Shown: positions 40,327 to 49,207, numbered from the stretch's first letter. The stretch is DNA of 64,000 nucleotides from Nitrosomonas ureae (GCF_900206265.1 NZ_LT907782.1:1860001-1924000), one strand, 5' to 3'. Numbers and translations: made by a program. The notes: generated from the letters alone by a model not told the origin.

Positions 40327-41091
40327 TCAGATTTTAACAAAATTAGAAACATTCCATTGTTTGATCACATTTATCAACCATACCGAATCATCCAGCGGCA
40401 GATCATGTCCTGCCGCTTCATGTTGCGCGTAATCTGCACCCCAAGCTTGCGCCAGTTTCAGACTGCAACGATAATCCACCAGACGATCACCCCGACTGGT
40501 TACAACGAGTAGCGGTTGCTGCGGTTTAGTGGAAATGGAAAACTTTACGGCAGCAAGAAACTGGTTTCTGCCACTTGCCTTCGACATCGGATATTGCTGT
40601 TGCCACTGCTGCCACAGTTTCAGCAGTGTGTTGTCATGATGATGGCGGTTTGAAATCAACTTCAGAATATCCGCTTCCTTTTGCGCCGCAGAGTGGAACA
40701 TCATGCGCAGGATATGCGGATAGGCCGTCCAGCGCAGGCGATAATAAAATGGTGACAATGGTCTTGCACTGGTGCTGATCAGCACTGCAGCTTCAACTTC
40801 ATCAGGGTAGCGTGTCATCCAATCAATCGCAATCATTCCGCCCATTGAAAGTGAAATCAACCTCACTGGTTGACTACGGCCTGTTTGTTGACGCAATGCC
40901 TCAGTTATCCCGGCGATGGTTCTCGGACTGGTTTCCTGATGACGCAGGCCATTGCCCGGAATATCGGGCGTACTGATGATGGCATCGGGAAAGTGTTGTT
41001 GCAGATCGGTAATAAACCTCCCCCAATGCCTGGCTTCCCGCAATAACCCGCGTATCAGTACAAAATGCTCACGATTTTTCATGCATACCAA
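40327..41091 (-). CDS. Alpha/beta hydrolase family protein
   Basis: 254 residues. The nucleophile elbow is RLISLSMGGMIAID (S-x-S-M-G-G), with RDGL/GDRLVDYR-type acid block (SRGDRLVDYRCS) and a His in EAAGHDLPLDD. A complete Ser-Asp-His set is visible. It starts inside the last 13 bases of the zinc peptidase-like gene, so the two are translationally coupled. Substrate unknown; lipase or esterase activity is plausible. A second Met at residue 4 is an alternative start. Confidence 0.82.
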   Translation of the reverse strand: MVCMKNREHFVLIRGLLREARHWGRFITDLQQHFPDAIISTPDIPGNGLRHQETSPRTIAGITEALRQQTGRSQPVRLISLSMGGMIAIDWMTRYPDEVEAAVLISTSARPLSPFYYRLRWTAYPHILRMMFHSAAQKEADILKLISNRHHHDNTLLKLWQQWQQQYPMSKASGRNQFLAAVKFSISTKPQQPLLVVTSRGDRLVDYRCSLKLAQAWGADYAQHEAAGHDLPLDDSVWLINVIKQWNVSNFVKI

Positions 41092-42107
41092 TGCGTCAAC
41101 GCTTGCTGTTCCAGTTCCTTCGCATCACTGCTATTAATCCAGCTTTGATACGAGAGTGTGGCATGCAATAAGAATTCCATCAGAATCAAATGACTTCTTA
41201 GCACCCGGCTCAGTCGATGCGGCTTGATCGGATGATACAGGCCCAGTAATTGACGCAGCTGTAGCGGATTCTTGCGAATCCAGCGCCATGAGCCCATTTC
41301 CAGCGTCAATGGCAGAAACACATTACCATTCTCGAGTGACTTTATATATAAAAAATCCCATAAATCGCCATGTACCAGATAATGTTGCGATTGCGGCTCA
41401 AACAAGTAATCCTGATGGGGATAGGTCTGCATAAACAGTTTGCGCAGATAGCACACCTCCTTTAAATGCTTGATCGGCTCCAGCTTGCTTCGGGCATAAG
41501 GAAACCAAATCTGGTTACGAAAACCAAAGCCGGAATGACAGTCGAGCACCACGCTGAATGGTGCCGGCAAAACTTCTTTAGCGATAAAATCACACAACGC
41601 CTGCGCCTCGGGTTGCATCGAATCATTCGCTTTTCCACGATACCACGGTAGAACAGAAGAAATCCGATGCCCTCCAGCGAGTAAAATGGTTTTTTCCTGA
41701 CTATCCACCGGCGCATTGCGCATTAAATCCACTCCTTGGCCATTCGCGCGAGTTTTATTCAGCATTCCAATCGGATTAACAATGGGCAGAAAATGAATGC
41801 GCACCCGCTGCAGAATCTCAGCCAGCATCCTATCCCACTTCAGGCGTTCCAGCAGTCCCTCAAGAAAAGCAATAACCACTTGTGTGCCGATGCGCTCCAA
41901 ACCGTGAACACCGGCAACAAATGTTACACACGGCACATCCGCTTCGCGATTACCGAGTGTCAGTGCATACACCGGCAGCTCGTCATTGTCATGCGACACC
42001 CGGCAAAGTATTTGGCTGTGCAAATACATCGCATTATCCTCTTGCAAAATGGCTTCTACTTGTTCCAGCTCGGGAAATGATTGTTTAATCATGGATGGAG
42101 TGCGCAT
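41079..42107 (-). CDS. M14-family zinc carboxypeptidase-like protein (AstE/aspartoacylase superfamily)
   Basis: 342 residues. VTFVAGVHGLERIGTQV holds the HxxE zinc motif, and VVLDCHSGFGFRNQIWFP the third zinc His; the QPEAQALCDFI and TLEMGSW segments supply the later catalytic Glu region. This is the DUF2817/succinylglutamate desuccinylase-aspartoacylase group. It would cleave an acyl-amino-acid or peptide bond. Substrate unknown. A shorter start at 42092 is possible; neither start has a strong ribosome site. Confidence 0.78.
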   Translation of the reverse strand: MRTPSMIKQSFPELEQVEAILQEDNAMYLHSQILCRVSHDNDELPVYALTLGNREADVPCVTFVAGVHGLERIGTQVVIAFLEGLLERLKWDRMLAEILQRVRIHFLPIVNPIGMLNKTRANGQGVDLMRNAPVDSQEKTILLAGGHRISSVLPWYRGKANDSMQPEAQALCDFIAKEVLPAPFSVVLDCHSGFGFRNQIWFPYARSKLEPIKHLKEVCYLRKLFMQTYPHQDYLFEPQSQHYLVHGDLWDFLYIKSLENGNVFLPLTLEMGSWRWIRKNPLQLRQLLGLYHPIKPHRLSRVLRSHLILMEFLLHATLSYQSWINSSDAKELEQQALTHWYA

Positions 42108-42315
42108 CTTCTATGGATTGAGTGCCAGCAGAATCTTGACACGACAAAAGATAAATCTTACTTGAATCTTTTCCTTTGCTGCAAAGAATCGATACAAGAA
42201 TCACTGTGTCTTTCTTTTTCACAAAGAATTCATCAATATTTCATAAATGCGTCAAGGAAACTTAACAATGCCGCTTTATGCTGTGCGCCATCACTCATTC
42301 ACTTAAAAGGTATTT

Positions 42316-43125
42316 ATGATCAAGCATCAGACCCCTATCAAGGTGAGAAGCGTTTGGATCTCCGATGTACATCTCGGATTTCGCGGTTGTCAGGCGGAAG
42401 CCCTGCTGCATTTTCTGCATTCGGTTGAAACCGACTATCTTTATTTGGTTGGAGATATCGTCGATTTCTGGAGTATCAGGAAAAATCCGTTCTGGCCTCA
42501 GCATCATACCAACGTGATCCGCTCCATTCTGGGCAAAGCCAAGCATGGCACCAAAGTAATTTATATACCGGGTAACCACGATGAAGCTTTGCGCGATTGC
42601 ACCGGGCATGTATTCGGTAATGTGGAAATTCACCAAGATTATGTGCACACCACAACCGATGGCAAGAAGCTACTCGTCATGCACGGTGACGAGTTTGACA
42701 TGATTGTAAGAAATAGCCGCTGGCTCGCCAAGCTGGGCAATATCGCCTACGACACCCTGCTCGATCTCAACCACCACATCAATGGCTTGCGTAAATTCCT
42801 CGGCTACTCTTATTGGTCTCTTGCAGCCTATCTGAAGCTAAAGGTAAAAAATGCAGTCAGCTATATCAGCAGCTTTGAAGATGCTCTGGCGCATCTGGCC
42901 AAGGATCGCGGAGTTGATGGAGTAGTGTGCGGTCACATTCATCATGCCGAATTACGGGAGATTAATTCGGTGCTGTACTGTAACGATGGTGATTGGGTAG
43001 AAAGCTGTTCCACCCTGCTGGAACATCTCGATGGATCATTGGAATTGGTCTTTTGGTCCGAGCGATTCGAGCAATACAAAAATCACCTGGAAGAAGAATT
43101 ACTGGCTGGCAAGAATGCAGCTTAA
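42316..43125 (+). CDS. plcP: PlcP-like calcineurin-type phosphoesterase
   Basis: 269 residues. Dimetal motifs: D17-x-H19 in WISDVHLG, GDIVDFW (D47, D50), GNHDE (86-90), VMHGDEFD and GHIHHAEL. It would usually be auto-annotated as an LpxH-like UDP-2,3-diacylglucosamine diphosphatase. The sequence, however, follows alphaproteobacterial PlcP as I recall it (WPQHHTNVIRSILGKA, YIPGNHDE, GYSYWSLAAYLKLKVKNAV, NDGDWVESC). PlcP removes the headgroup of phospholipids under phosphate limitation, yielding diacylglycerol. Neighbours support this: a patatin 6 bases downstream, then a Pho-box-driven glycosyltransferase and DAG kinase. The start has an aaagg site. Confidence 0.72.
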   Translation: MIKHQTPIKVRSVWISDVHLGFRGCQAEALLHFLHSVETDYLYLVGDIVDFWSIRKNPFWPQHHTNVIRSILGKAKHGTKVIYIPGNHDEALRDCTGHVFGNVEIHQDYVHTTTDGKKLLVMHGDEFDMIVRNSRWLAKLGNIAYDTLLDLNHHINGLRKFLGYSYWSLAAYLKLKVKNAVSYISSFEDALAHLAKDRGVDGVVCGHIHHAELREINSVLYCNDGDWVESCSTLLEHLDGSLELVFWSERFEQYKNHLEEELLAGKNAA

Positions 43126-43131
43126 ATCCAT

Positions 43132-44058
43132 TTGAAAGACTTACCGCGCTCAAAAACTGTTTTAAGCCTGGATGGCGGCGGCAGTCATCTGCTCATTCAA
43201 CTCAGTGTCCTGGCTTGTCTGGAAAATGATACCAGCACATCAACCTACGACTTATTCGATCTGATTGCCGGATCGTCGTCAGGGGGATTGATGACTTGTT
43301 TGATCCTGGGGCATCGCTGGAGCGCACATCGCCTCATTGAAAAAATTTTGCATGAAAAATTACTGGAAAAAATAATGGCTAAGCACCGCTTCAGCCGTTT
43401 GATGAGTAAACTGCAAATCCGCCCCAAGTATCAAGGTATTCCCAAAAAACTGACGCTGCAGAAAGAATTGGGCAACCTAAGGCTATCATCGCTCGACAAG
43501 CAACTCTTCATTCCCTGTTTCAATCTCAACCAGGATCAACTGGAAATTTTTACCAATGACAGTCAACCGGATTTTCTACTAAGCGAAATCGCCGATGCTT
43601 GCACCGCCGCCCCTTCGTATTATCCGCCGGTGCTATTGCAAGATGGCGGTTGGCGCATCGATGGCGGTATCGGCATGAATAACCCCGGCCTAAGCGCGTA
43701 TCTTTACGCCCAGAAATGCTGGAATCAAAACCCGATCAAAATGCTATCCATTGGATCCGGCTGGCGCAGCTTCATAGTCAACGGCACGAAGGCCTGCAAA
43801 TATGGTGGCTTGCAATGGTCAGCGCAAGGCATCGCTTCGATCATCCTCAGGGAAAAAATGTTATCCAATGTCAGAACGACTACGGAAATTCTAGGTAACC
43901 AAGTGCTGTACATCAATCATTACCTGAAAGATTATGACATGCCTGATCAGATGGATTCAGCTACCAATAAAATTATCCAGAAAAAAGCTTTGGACATCGG
44001 AAAGCGCTGGTATGCCCTGCACCGGGAGCAAATTGATCAATGGCTGAAAAATCAATAG
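43132..44058 (+). CDS. Patatin-like phospholipase
   Basis: 308 residues. The start is TTG at 43132, 6 bases after the PlcP-like stop; there is no better in-frame ATG. The catalytic dyad is intact: nucleophile Ser49 in AGSSSGGL (GxSxG) and Asp177 in IDGGIGMNNP. The glycine-rich oxyanion loop is SLDGGGSHLLIQL, lacking the Arg of the common DGGGxRG. No signal peptide, so it is expected in the cytoplasm or at the inner membrane face. It probably removes acyl chains from membrane lipids. Same transcript as the PlcP-like gene by spacing. Confidence 0.85.
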   Translation: MKDLPRSKTVLSLDGGGSHLLIQLSVLACLENDTSTSTYDLFDLIAGSSSGGLMTCLILGHRWSAHRLIEKILHEKLLEKIMAKHRFSRLMSKLQIRPKYQGIPKKLTLQKELGNLRLSSLDKQLFIPCFNLNQDQLEIFTNDSQPDFLLSEIADACTAAPSYYPPVLLQDGGWRIDGGIGMNNPGLSAYLYAQKCWNQNPIKMLSIGSGWRSFIVNGTKACKYGGLQWSAQGIASIILREKMLSNVRTTTEILGNQVLYINHYLKDYDMPDQMDSATNKIIQKKALDIGKRWYALHREQIDQWLKNQ

Positions 44059-44132
44059 CTGTCAATAATTAGGTTATTGATAACCGCAGAATCGGCCAAC
44101 GCCAGACCCGCACATTTCATACCAGCTTTAAC

Positions 44133-44188
44133 TGTCACAAAACAACCAACAAACGGTCATTGTACTGTCATAGTCAACCGCTAGACTG
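44133..44188 (+). promoter_or_regulatory. Pho box and -10 upstream of the glycosyltransferase gene
   Basis: Heptamers CTGTCAC (44133), CGGTCAT (44155) and CTGTCAT (44166) all sit on an 11-nt register, with one degenerate register position between. Ten bases after the last heptamer comes TAGACT (44183-44188), the spacing expected for a PhoB-activated promoter lacking a -35. It lies 70 bases upstream of the glycosyltransferase start. Confidence 0.75.
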
Positions 44189-44258
44189 CACAGCATTCCA
44201 GTGAACAACTCATGATATTGAATTCACTATAAAAGACCAATCCATATCACAAGCGACC

Positions 44259-45302
44259 ATGAAAATATTTTACGGAATCCAAGGAACAGGAAACGGCCAT
44301 ATTACACGCGGGAGGATTATGGCCAGGGAATTACACGCTGCCAATCTAGAGGTTACTTATCAATTCAGTGGCAGACCACGGGACAAATTTTTTGATATGG
44401 AAGTTTTCAATGGCCATCAATGGCGCCAAGGATTAACTTTCATTACAGAAAAAGGAAAAATTAATTCTTTAAAAACCGTATGGCATTCAAAGCCCTTACG
44501 CTTTTTTAATGACATCAGGGAACTGGATTTGAGCAGTTATGATTTGGTCATCTGTGATTATGAGCCGGTCACCGCATGGGCGGCACGGCGGCAAAACAAA
44601 AAAACTATTGGAATCAGCCACCAATACGCGTTTCATTACAACATACCCCGTGCCGGAAATGATCCGATCTCTGAAACCATCATGCAAAATTTCGCCCCGG
44701 TCGATACCCGCATCGGCCTGCATTGGCATCATTTCCATCAGCCCTTGTTACCACCGGTGATCGAAACACCTTATGTGCCGCAACAAATTCAAAAGAACAA
44801 AATCATCGTCTACTTGCCTTTTGAAGATCAGCAGCAAGTCATGTCAATATTAGCGCCTTTCAAGTCATTTGATTTTTTTCTTTATTCCCCGGAAGCTGTT
44901 TCTTCCATGCATCCGCATATTTATTGCAATCCCCTGTCGTTGCAAGGCTTCCAGATAAATTTATCGGACTGTGCGGGTATTATTTGCAATGCAGGTTTTG
45001 AGTTAGCCAGCGAATCGCTGCAGCTCGGCAAGAAAATCCTGGTCAAACCTCTGCATGCGCAAATGGAACAAGCGTCAAATGCCCTGGCTTTGCAAACATT
45101 AGGTTACGGGCGAATGATGCCCACCATGGATGCAGCAATCATTGATCAATGGCTACATGAAACCCGCGCCATCCGTGTAACTTTTCCCAATACAGCCAAA
45201 CATTTGGTGCAATGGATCAAGGACGGCATGCCATTGATAGATCAATCATGGTGCAATCGGATCTGGTCCGAGGTCAAGGTCATTCCCGTTGAAATATCAT
45301 AA
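44259..45302 (+). CDS. MJ1255/VC2487 family glycosyltransferase-like protein
   Basis: 347 residues. The opening MKIFYGIQGTGNGHITRG is the signature of the MJ1255/VC2487 family, a GT-B-fold group related to GT28 (MurG-like) enzymes. The second domain holds NAGFELASESLQLGKKILVKPLHAQMEQASNA, the UDP-sugar donor-binding block. No signal peptide or membrane helix. Lipid A-like or glycolipid synthesis is the guess from neighbours. Given a Pho box and a DAG-kinase-like partner, transfer of a sugar to diacylglycerol is a testable hypothesis; the family's real activity is not established. Confidence 0.72.
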   Translation: MKIFYGIQGTGNGHITRGRIMARELHAANLEVTYQFSGRPRDKFFDMEVFNGHQWRQGLTFITEKGKINSLKTVWHSKPLRFFNDIRELDLSSYDLVICDYEPVTAWAARRQNKKTIGISHQYAFHYNIPRAGNDPISETIMQNFAPVDTRIGLHWHHFHQPLLPPVIETPYVPQQIQKNKIIVYLPFEDQQQVMSILAPFKSFDFFLYSPEAVSSMHPHIYCNPLSLQGFQINLSDCAGIICNAGFELASESLQLGKKILVKPLHAQMEQASNALALQTLGYGRMMPTMDAAIIDQWLHETRAIRVTFPNTAKHLVQWIKDGMPLIDQSWCNRIWSEVKVIPVEIS

Positions 45303-45331
45303 ATTCTAATCGACTTGAATTCACAACACTT

Positions 45332-46324
45332 ATGAACGCCAATCTTCTGTTTGAACCTAACCCACTGATTATAAAAATACCTTCGCCGGAAAAGATTCTG
45401 ATTATTTACAACCCGATATCCAGTGCCGGCAACACGGAAGCACTCGCAAACAAACTAGACAAGGAATTAGCGCTTCATGGAAAAATCGTTGAAGTATTGA
45501 CATCCGAAAAAAAAACCAAGGGCTATACCAGCATCACGGAAAAAATTGCCGCCAATGATCTGATCGTGATCGTAGGCGGCGATGGAACCATCAGAAAGCT
45601 GCTGGATTTGATTAATAAAACGAATACGCCCATTTACGCTATCCCGGGGGGCAATGAATCGTTATTCGCACGCTCTTACGAAATGACTACCAAGACCGAT
45701 GATTTGATTCAAGCAATCAGCTCAGGAACATGCTTACAACAATTTTACGGCCTGATCAGTGGTAAAGGAATTAAGGGCGGCAAGCCTTTTTTCCATATGG
45801 CTTCGATGGGATTGGATTCACTAACCGTCAAAAATATCGGCAAGCGCAAAGGCCCTCTGAATGACTCAATTTATATCTGGCATGGACTCAAAGCCTTGTG
45901 CTCCTTACATCATCCCACTGTCTCAGCGAGTGTTGACGGTCAGTCCGTCATTGATCACGAATCCGGATACGTGATCGTCGCCAACAACTCAGCTTACGCC
46001 AAAAACTTACAACTTGTCCCCGCCGCCAATCCTTCCAGAAGCGAGCTAATTCTCGGTTTTCTACCCGGAGCACGACACCAACACGAGTTGGTTAAAGCAA
46101 TGAAAATTCTGCAGCGTAAACCCGCCAAACTACCCATGCGGTATTTCTCGGGAAAGAATATTTCCTGTACGCTGCATGAGAAATCCTATCCATTACAAGT
46201 TGATGGCGATTATTTCCGCAATCGCGATATTGAAGCTGAAAAAACAATCGAGTTTAGCGCCAGCCCAAAGCCCATAAGGGTATTGATTCCACCGTTTCTC
46301 AGTACCAACTGCTTCTCAAACTGA
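45332..46324 (+). CDS. Diacylglycerol/lipid kinase family protein
   Basis: 330 residues. The DAGK catalytic fold is shown by IIYNPISSAGNT (nucleotide loop) and GGDGT at residues 82-86, followed by IPGGNESLFARSY and a C-terminal beta domain with LQVDGDYF. Close relatives include bacterial DAG kinase YegS/DgkB and sphingosine kinase-like proteins. It phosphorylates a lipid hydroxyl. Placed 29 bases after the glycosyltransferase gene, it probably shares its Pho-box promoter. A role in phosphate starvation is odd for a kinase, so it may act on a minor pool or return DAG to phosphatidate. Confidence 0.82.
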   Translation: MNANLLFEPNPLIIKIPSPEKILIIYNPISSAGNTEALANKLDKELALHGKIVEVLTSEKKTKGYTSITEKIAANDLIVIVGGDGTIRKLLDLINKTNTPIYAIPGGNESLFARSYEMTTKTDDLIQAISSGTCLQQFYGLISGKGIKGGKPFFHMASMGLDSLTVKNIGKRKGPLNDSIYIWHGLKALCSLHHPTVSASVDGQSVIDHESGYVIVANNSAYAKNLQLVPAANPSRSELILGFLPGARHQHELVKAMKILQRKPAKLPMRYFSGKNISCTLHEKSYPLQVDGDYFRNRDIEAEKTIEFSASPKPIRVLIPPFLSTNCFSN

Positions 46325-46438
46325 ATCAAGGGCGTCCATATATGCTCTCAAATAAAATTCCCGATTCGGTTCAGTATCACCACTCCCCACCTTGGGAGGC
46401 GAGAAGTGAACTTACTGATTCAGAATTTTTATCTACTC

Positions 46439-48562
46439 TTAACTTCCGATCACTCCGTCATCATCCTTAGTAATCACGATTACCGAAGAACGAGGTTTTG
46501 AAACTGATGATCCTGTATAGGTTGTCGGCCCATTGTAACCATTATCCGGCCACGCAGAATTGTCGGTAAAACCGATCTGCCAATCTTCACCTGGATGCTG
46601 AATACCTACAAACATCGCTTTACCATCCGGTGTGGTAACCAAGCCGGTTACCTCACTATTGAGTGGACTGGTAAGAAAACGCTTGGTTTCACCAGTGGAT
46701 GAATCTGCGCACATCATCATATTACCGCCGATGTTCACCCAATCTCCACTGGCATCACCTGCCTGATCCGTCTGAATCCACAAGCGCCCCTCCTTATCGA
46801 ACCACAGACCATCAGGTGCGCCATAATCATCTCCATTGATATTGCCCACGTAACCATCATGACCGGTAGAATCGTAACTGCTACCCAAACTTTTGGCGTT
46901 AACTTTATCACCGCACTGTACAAAGATATCCCATTTAAAAGTAGTGGCAGTCACGCGCCTTTTATCCTCCCGCCAACGGATAATCTGACCGAAATCATTA
47001 TCAGGACGCGGATTCGCAGCATCCACCGGCGGATTCGCACTACCTGCGCTACCGGTTCCATCCCTATTATTGCCTGAGACAGGTGTATTGCCACGACGAC
47101 TGTTGTTGGTAAGCGTCATATAGATATCTCCGGTCAGAGGATGCACAGCGCCCCATTCTGGACGATCCATCATGGTGGCGCCCAAACGATCGGCTGCCTG
47201 GCGTGTCTTAATGAGTACTTCCGCCTGATCGGCAAAACCATTCTTGCGCGTCAATCCGTTCTTGCCCCATATCAGAGGCAGCCACTGACCACTGCCATCG
47301 GCATTAAATTTTGCTACATACAATGTGCCATGATCGAGCATATTCCGATTCTCAGCATGACCTCCTCGATTAATTTTTTTATCGCAAACGAACTTATAAA
47401 TATATTCATTTCTTTCATCATCTCCCATGTAGAAAGCAACCCGGTCCTTATGATCGATTACAACCTGCGCACTCTCATGTTTCATTCTACCCATGGCAGT
47501 GCGCTTGATCGGTGTGCACTTCGGATCCCACGGATCGATCTCCACTACCCATCCGAAACGATTCGGTTCGTTGGGATGCAAATCTGCACGGAAACGTTCG
47601 TCAACTTCGTGCCAACGATAACCGAAGCCACCTTTAACCACGCCGTACCGAAGTTGATTCTGAATAATTTTAAGCGTGCGCTCTGGATCCGATTCTCCTT
47701 CCACCTCGCCGGTTTCATTGGAAAAATAACCATTCCAGTTTTCTTCGCAAGTCAGATAGGTACCCCAAGGCGTATATCCATGAGCACAATTGTTGAGTGT
47801 ACCGATAACCCGGGTACCATGAGGATCGGCCGCCGTTTTCATTAATGCGTGTCCGGCGGCAGGACCACTGATCTTGCATAAGGTATTTCCCGTGATACGG
47901 CGATTTAAACGTGAATGCCGATTGACTCGCCACTGATGATGTTCCTTGTCAATCGTAACAATATTGATGCCATGGGCAGCTTGTTGAGCGCGAACCATAT
48001 CGAGCGTAATTGCAGTTGTGGCGTAATTGGCTGCGGGAACAATATTATTCACTAGAGGCGGATCACAATATTCACTATTGGTAACCAATAATCCACGTTT
48101 ATTACCAAATGGCCCGGGAAAAGGAAAATAGTGCATACCGTCCGTGTGTGCACCATAGCAATGTAACTGGGTTGTTTCATCCAGCGCACTCACCGTGTCC
48201 CAGTGCGATTCAGACGTCAACGAATCCCCCCATGAAACCAAGACGCTGGCTGAATAACCTGCCGGCACCGTCACACCATCCGTCATAGGTATCGTATTGG
48301 CACTGACCGGTGTAAAACCGATTGTTCCAAGAGGATTGAGGCTATGTGACACTTCGGCACCATTTAAAATTTCCCCAATCGCCGCAGTACTGAGTACGGA
48401 TAAAGTGGTCACGGCCGCTGTAGTACCCGCAGAAACCACAAGAAAATCACGGCGCGTAAGTTTTTGTTGTTCAACGATCTCTTGCAGCGTGCTGTTATCA
48501 CTGTCATTACGGGTAACATCGCTAGGATTAAGTCTTCCATCTGGATGAAGTTTGCTGCTCAT
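46439..48562 (-). CDS. phoX: PhoX-type alkaline phosphatase, Tat-exported
   Basis: 707 residues from ATG at 48562, which follows a ggga(g) site; an upstream ATG at 48595 lacks one and falls almost on the predicted transcription start. The twin-arginine motif is TRRDF with RR at residues 37-38, then a hydrophobic segment (LVVSAGTTAAVTTLSVLS). The DUF839/PhoX beta-propeller carries PFPGPFGNKRGLLVTNSEYCDPP, FGYRWHEVDERFR and the metal-loop MKHESAQVVIDH, plus DGLWFDKEGRLWIQTDQAG. PhoX is a Ca/Fe phosphomonoesterase of phosphate starvation. A Pho box lies upstream. Confidence 0.93.
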   Translation of the reverse strand: MSSKLHPDGRLNPSDVTRNDSDNSTLQEIVEQQKLTRRDFLVVSAGTTAAVTTLSVLSTAAIGEILNGAEVSHSLNPLGTIGFTPVSANTIPMTDGVTVPAGYSASVLVSWGDSLTSESHWDTVSALDETTQLHCYGAHTDGMHYFPFPGPFGNKRGLLVTNSEYCDPPLVNNIVPAANYATTAITLDMVRAQQAAHGINIVTIDKEHHQWRVNRHSRLNRRITGNTLCKISGPAAGHALMKTAADPHGTRVIGTLNNCAHGYTPWGTYLTCEENWNGYFSNETGEVEGESDPERTLKIIQNQLRYGVVKGGFGYRWHEVDERFRADLHPNEPNRFGWVVEIDPWDPKCTPIKRTAMGRMKHESAQVVIDHKDRVAFYMGDDERNEYIYKFVCDKKINRGGHAENRNMLDHGTLYVAKFNADGSGQWLPLIWGKNGLTRKNGFADQAEVLIKTRQAADRLGATMMDRPEWGAVHPLTGDIYMTLTNNSRRGNTPVSGNNRDGTGSAGSANPPVDAANPRPDNDFGQIIRWREDKRRVTATTFKWDIFVQCGDKVNAKSLGSSYDSTGHDGYVGNINGDDYGAPDGLWFDKEGRLWIQTDQAGDASGDWVNIGGNMMMCADSSTGETKRFLTSPLNSEVTGLVTTPDGKAMFVGIQHPGEDWQIGFTDNSAWPDNGYNGPTTYTGSSVSKPRSSVIVITKDDDGVIGS

Positions 48563-48606
48563 ATCTTGTTCTCCCTGTCTTTTTAGAGGTATCAAAAATA
48601 CCTTTC

Positions 48607-48662
48607 ACTTTAATCCTCGGAAGTGACAGCCCTATAACAGCCAAATTAAGTGTTAATGACAA
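48607..48662 (-). promoter_or_regulatory. Pho box and -10 of phoX
   Basis: On the minus strand CTGTTAT (48640-48634), 4 nt and CTGTCAC (48629-48623) form a near-consensus Pho box; a further TTGTCAT (48662-48656) is on the same 11-nt register. Ten bases downstream is TAAAGT (48612-48607). The implied transcription start near 48600 lies 38 bases before the chosen phoX ATG. Confidence 0.85.
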
Positions 48663-48803
48663 ATAAATTACATGTTGAGAACTTATACAACGCCTGATAA
48701 GTACTTAAATGCCGAATGTTGTGACAAGCTGAATAAAACAATTCTCCTTATACTTTTAAATAGACAGAATCCAACCTTTGGATAAAAAATTTAACTCTAA
48801 ATC

Positions 48804-48838
48804 TTGACGATATCAAATGTTTCCATAATAATGGAAAT
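48804..48838 (+). promoter_or_regulatory. arsR promoter overlapping a dyad operator
   Basis: TTGACG (48804-48809), 17 bases and AATAAT (48827-48832) make a sigma70-type promoter. The dyad tttccat-aata-atggaaa (48820-48837) covers the -10 region, the usual position for an ArsR repressor. The predicted start of transcription is at or beside the arsR ATG. Confidence 0.6.
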
Positions 48839-49168
48839 ATGGAAATGATTAATGCCATTCAAGTGCTGACTGCACTTGCCCAGGAAACCCGTTTAACGAT
48901 ATTCCGAACACTGGTTCAAACAGGTGAGTCGGGAGTTTCAGCGGGCGAGCTTGCCAAGAAATTGGGTATTGCGAATGCAACCCTGTCTTTTCATCTTAAG
49001 GAATTGGTTCATGCGGAGTTGATTATCGCCCGACAGGAAAGCCGCTTTATTTATTATTCGGCTAATTTCACAAACATGAACGCGCTGATCGGTTATCTCA
49101 CGGAAAATTGCTGCGCCGGTACTCCATGCCATTCAATCGAAGCTTACTGTGATGACAAAAATAGCTAA
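48839..49168 (+). CDS. arsR: ArsR-family metalloid-responsive repressor
   Basis: 109 residues. A winged helix-turn-helix (about residues 30-75, with ELAKKLGIANATLSFHLKELVHAELI) is followed by C-terminal cysteines in ENCCAGTPC, a candidate As(III) site near residue 98, distant from the alpha-3 CxC site of classical ArsR. ArsR repressors dissociate on binding arsenite or similar metalloids. The dyad operator lies just upstream. Two ATGs in frame (48839 and 48845) are close to the predicted transcription start, so the mRNA may be leaderless. First gene of the arsenic operon. Confidence 0.9.
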   Translation: MEMINAIQVLTALAQETRLTIFRTLVQTGESGVSAGELAKKLGIANATLSFHLKELVHAELIIARQESRFIYYSANFTNMNALIGYLTENCCAGTPCHSIEAYCDDKNS

Positions 49169-49207
49169 AAATACCTGTTTTATCTAACTCGTAAAGGAGG
49201 CAACACC

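Noticed and set aside
42108..42315. Pho box upstream of the PlcP-like gene
   Set aside because: I looked for phased CTGTCAT heptamers on both strands and found none; a lone TTGACA has no good -10 at the proper distance.
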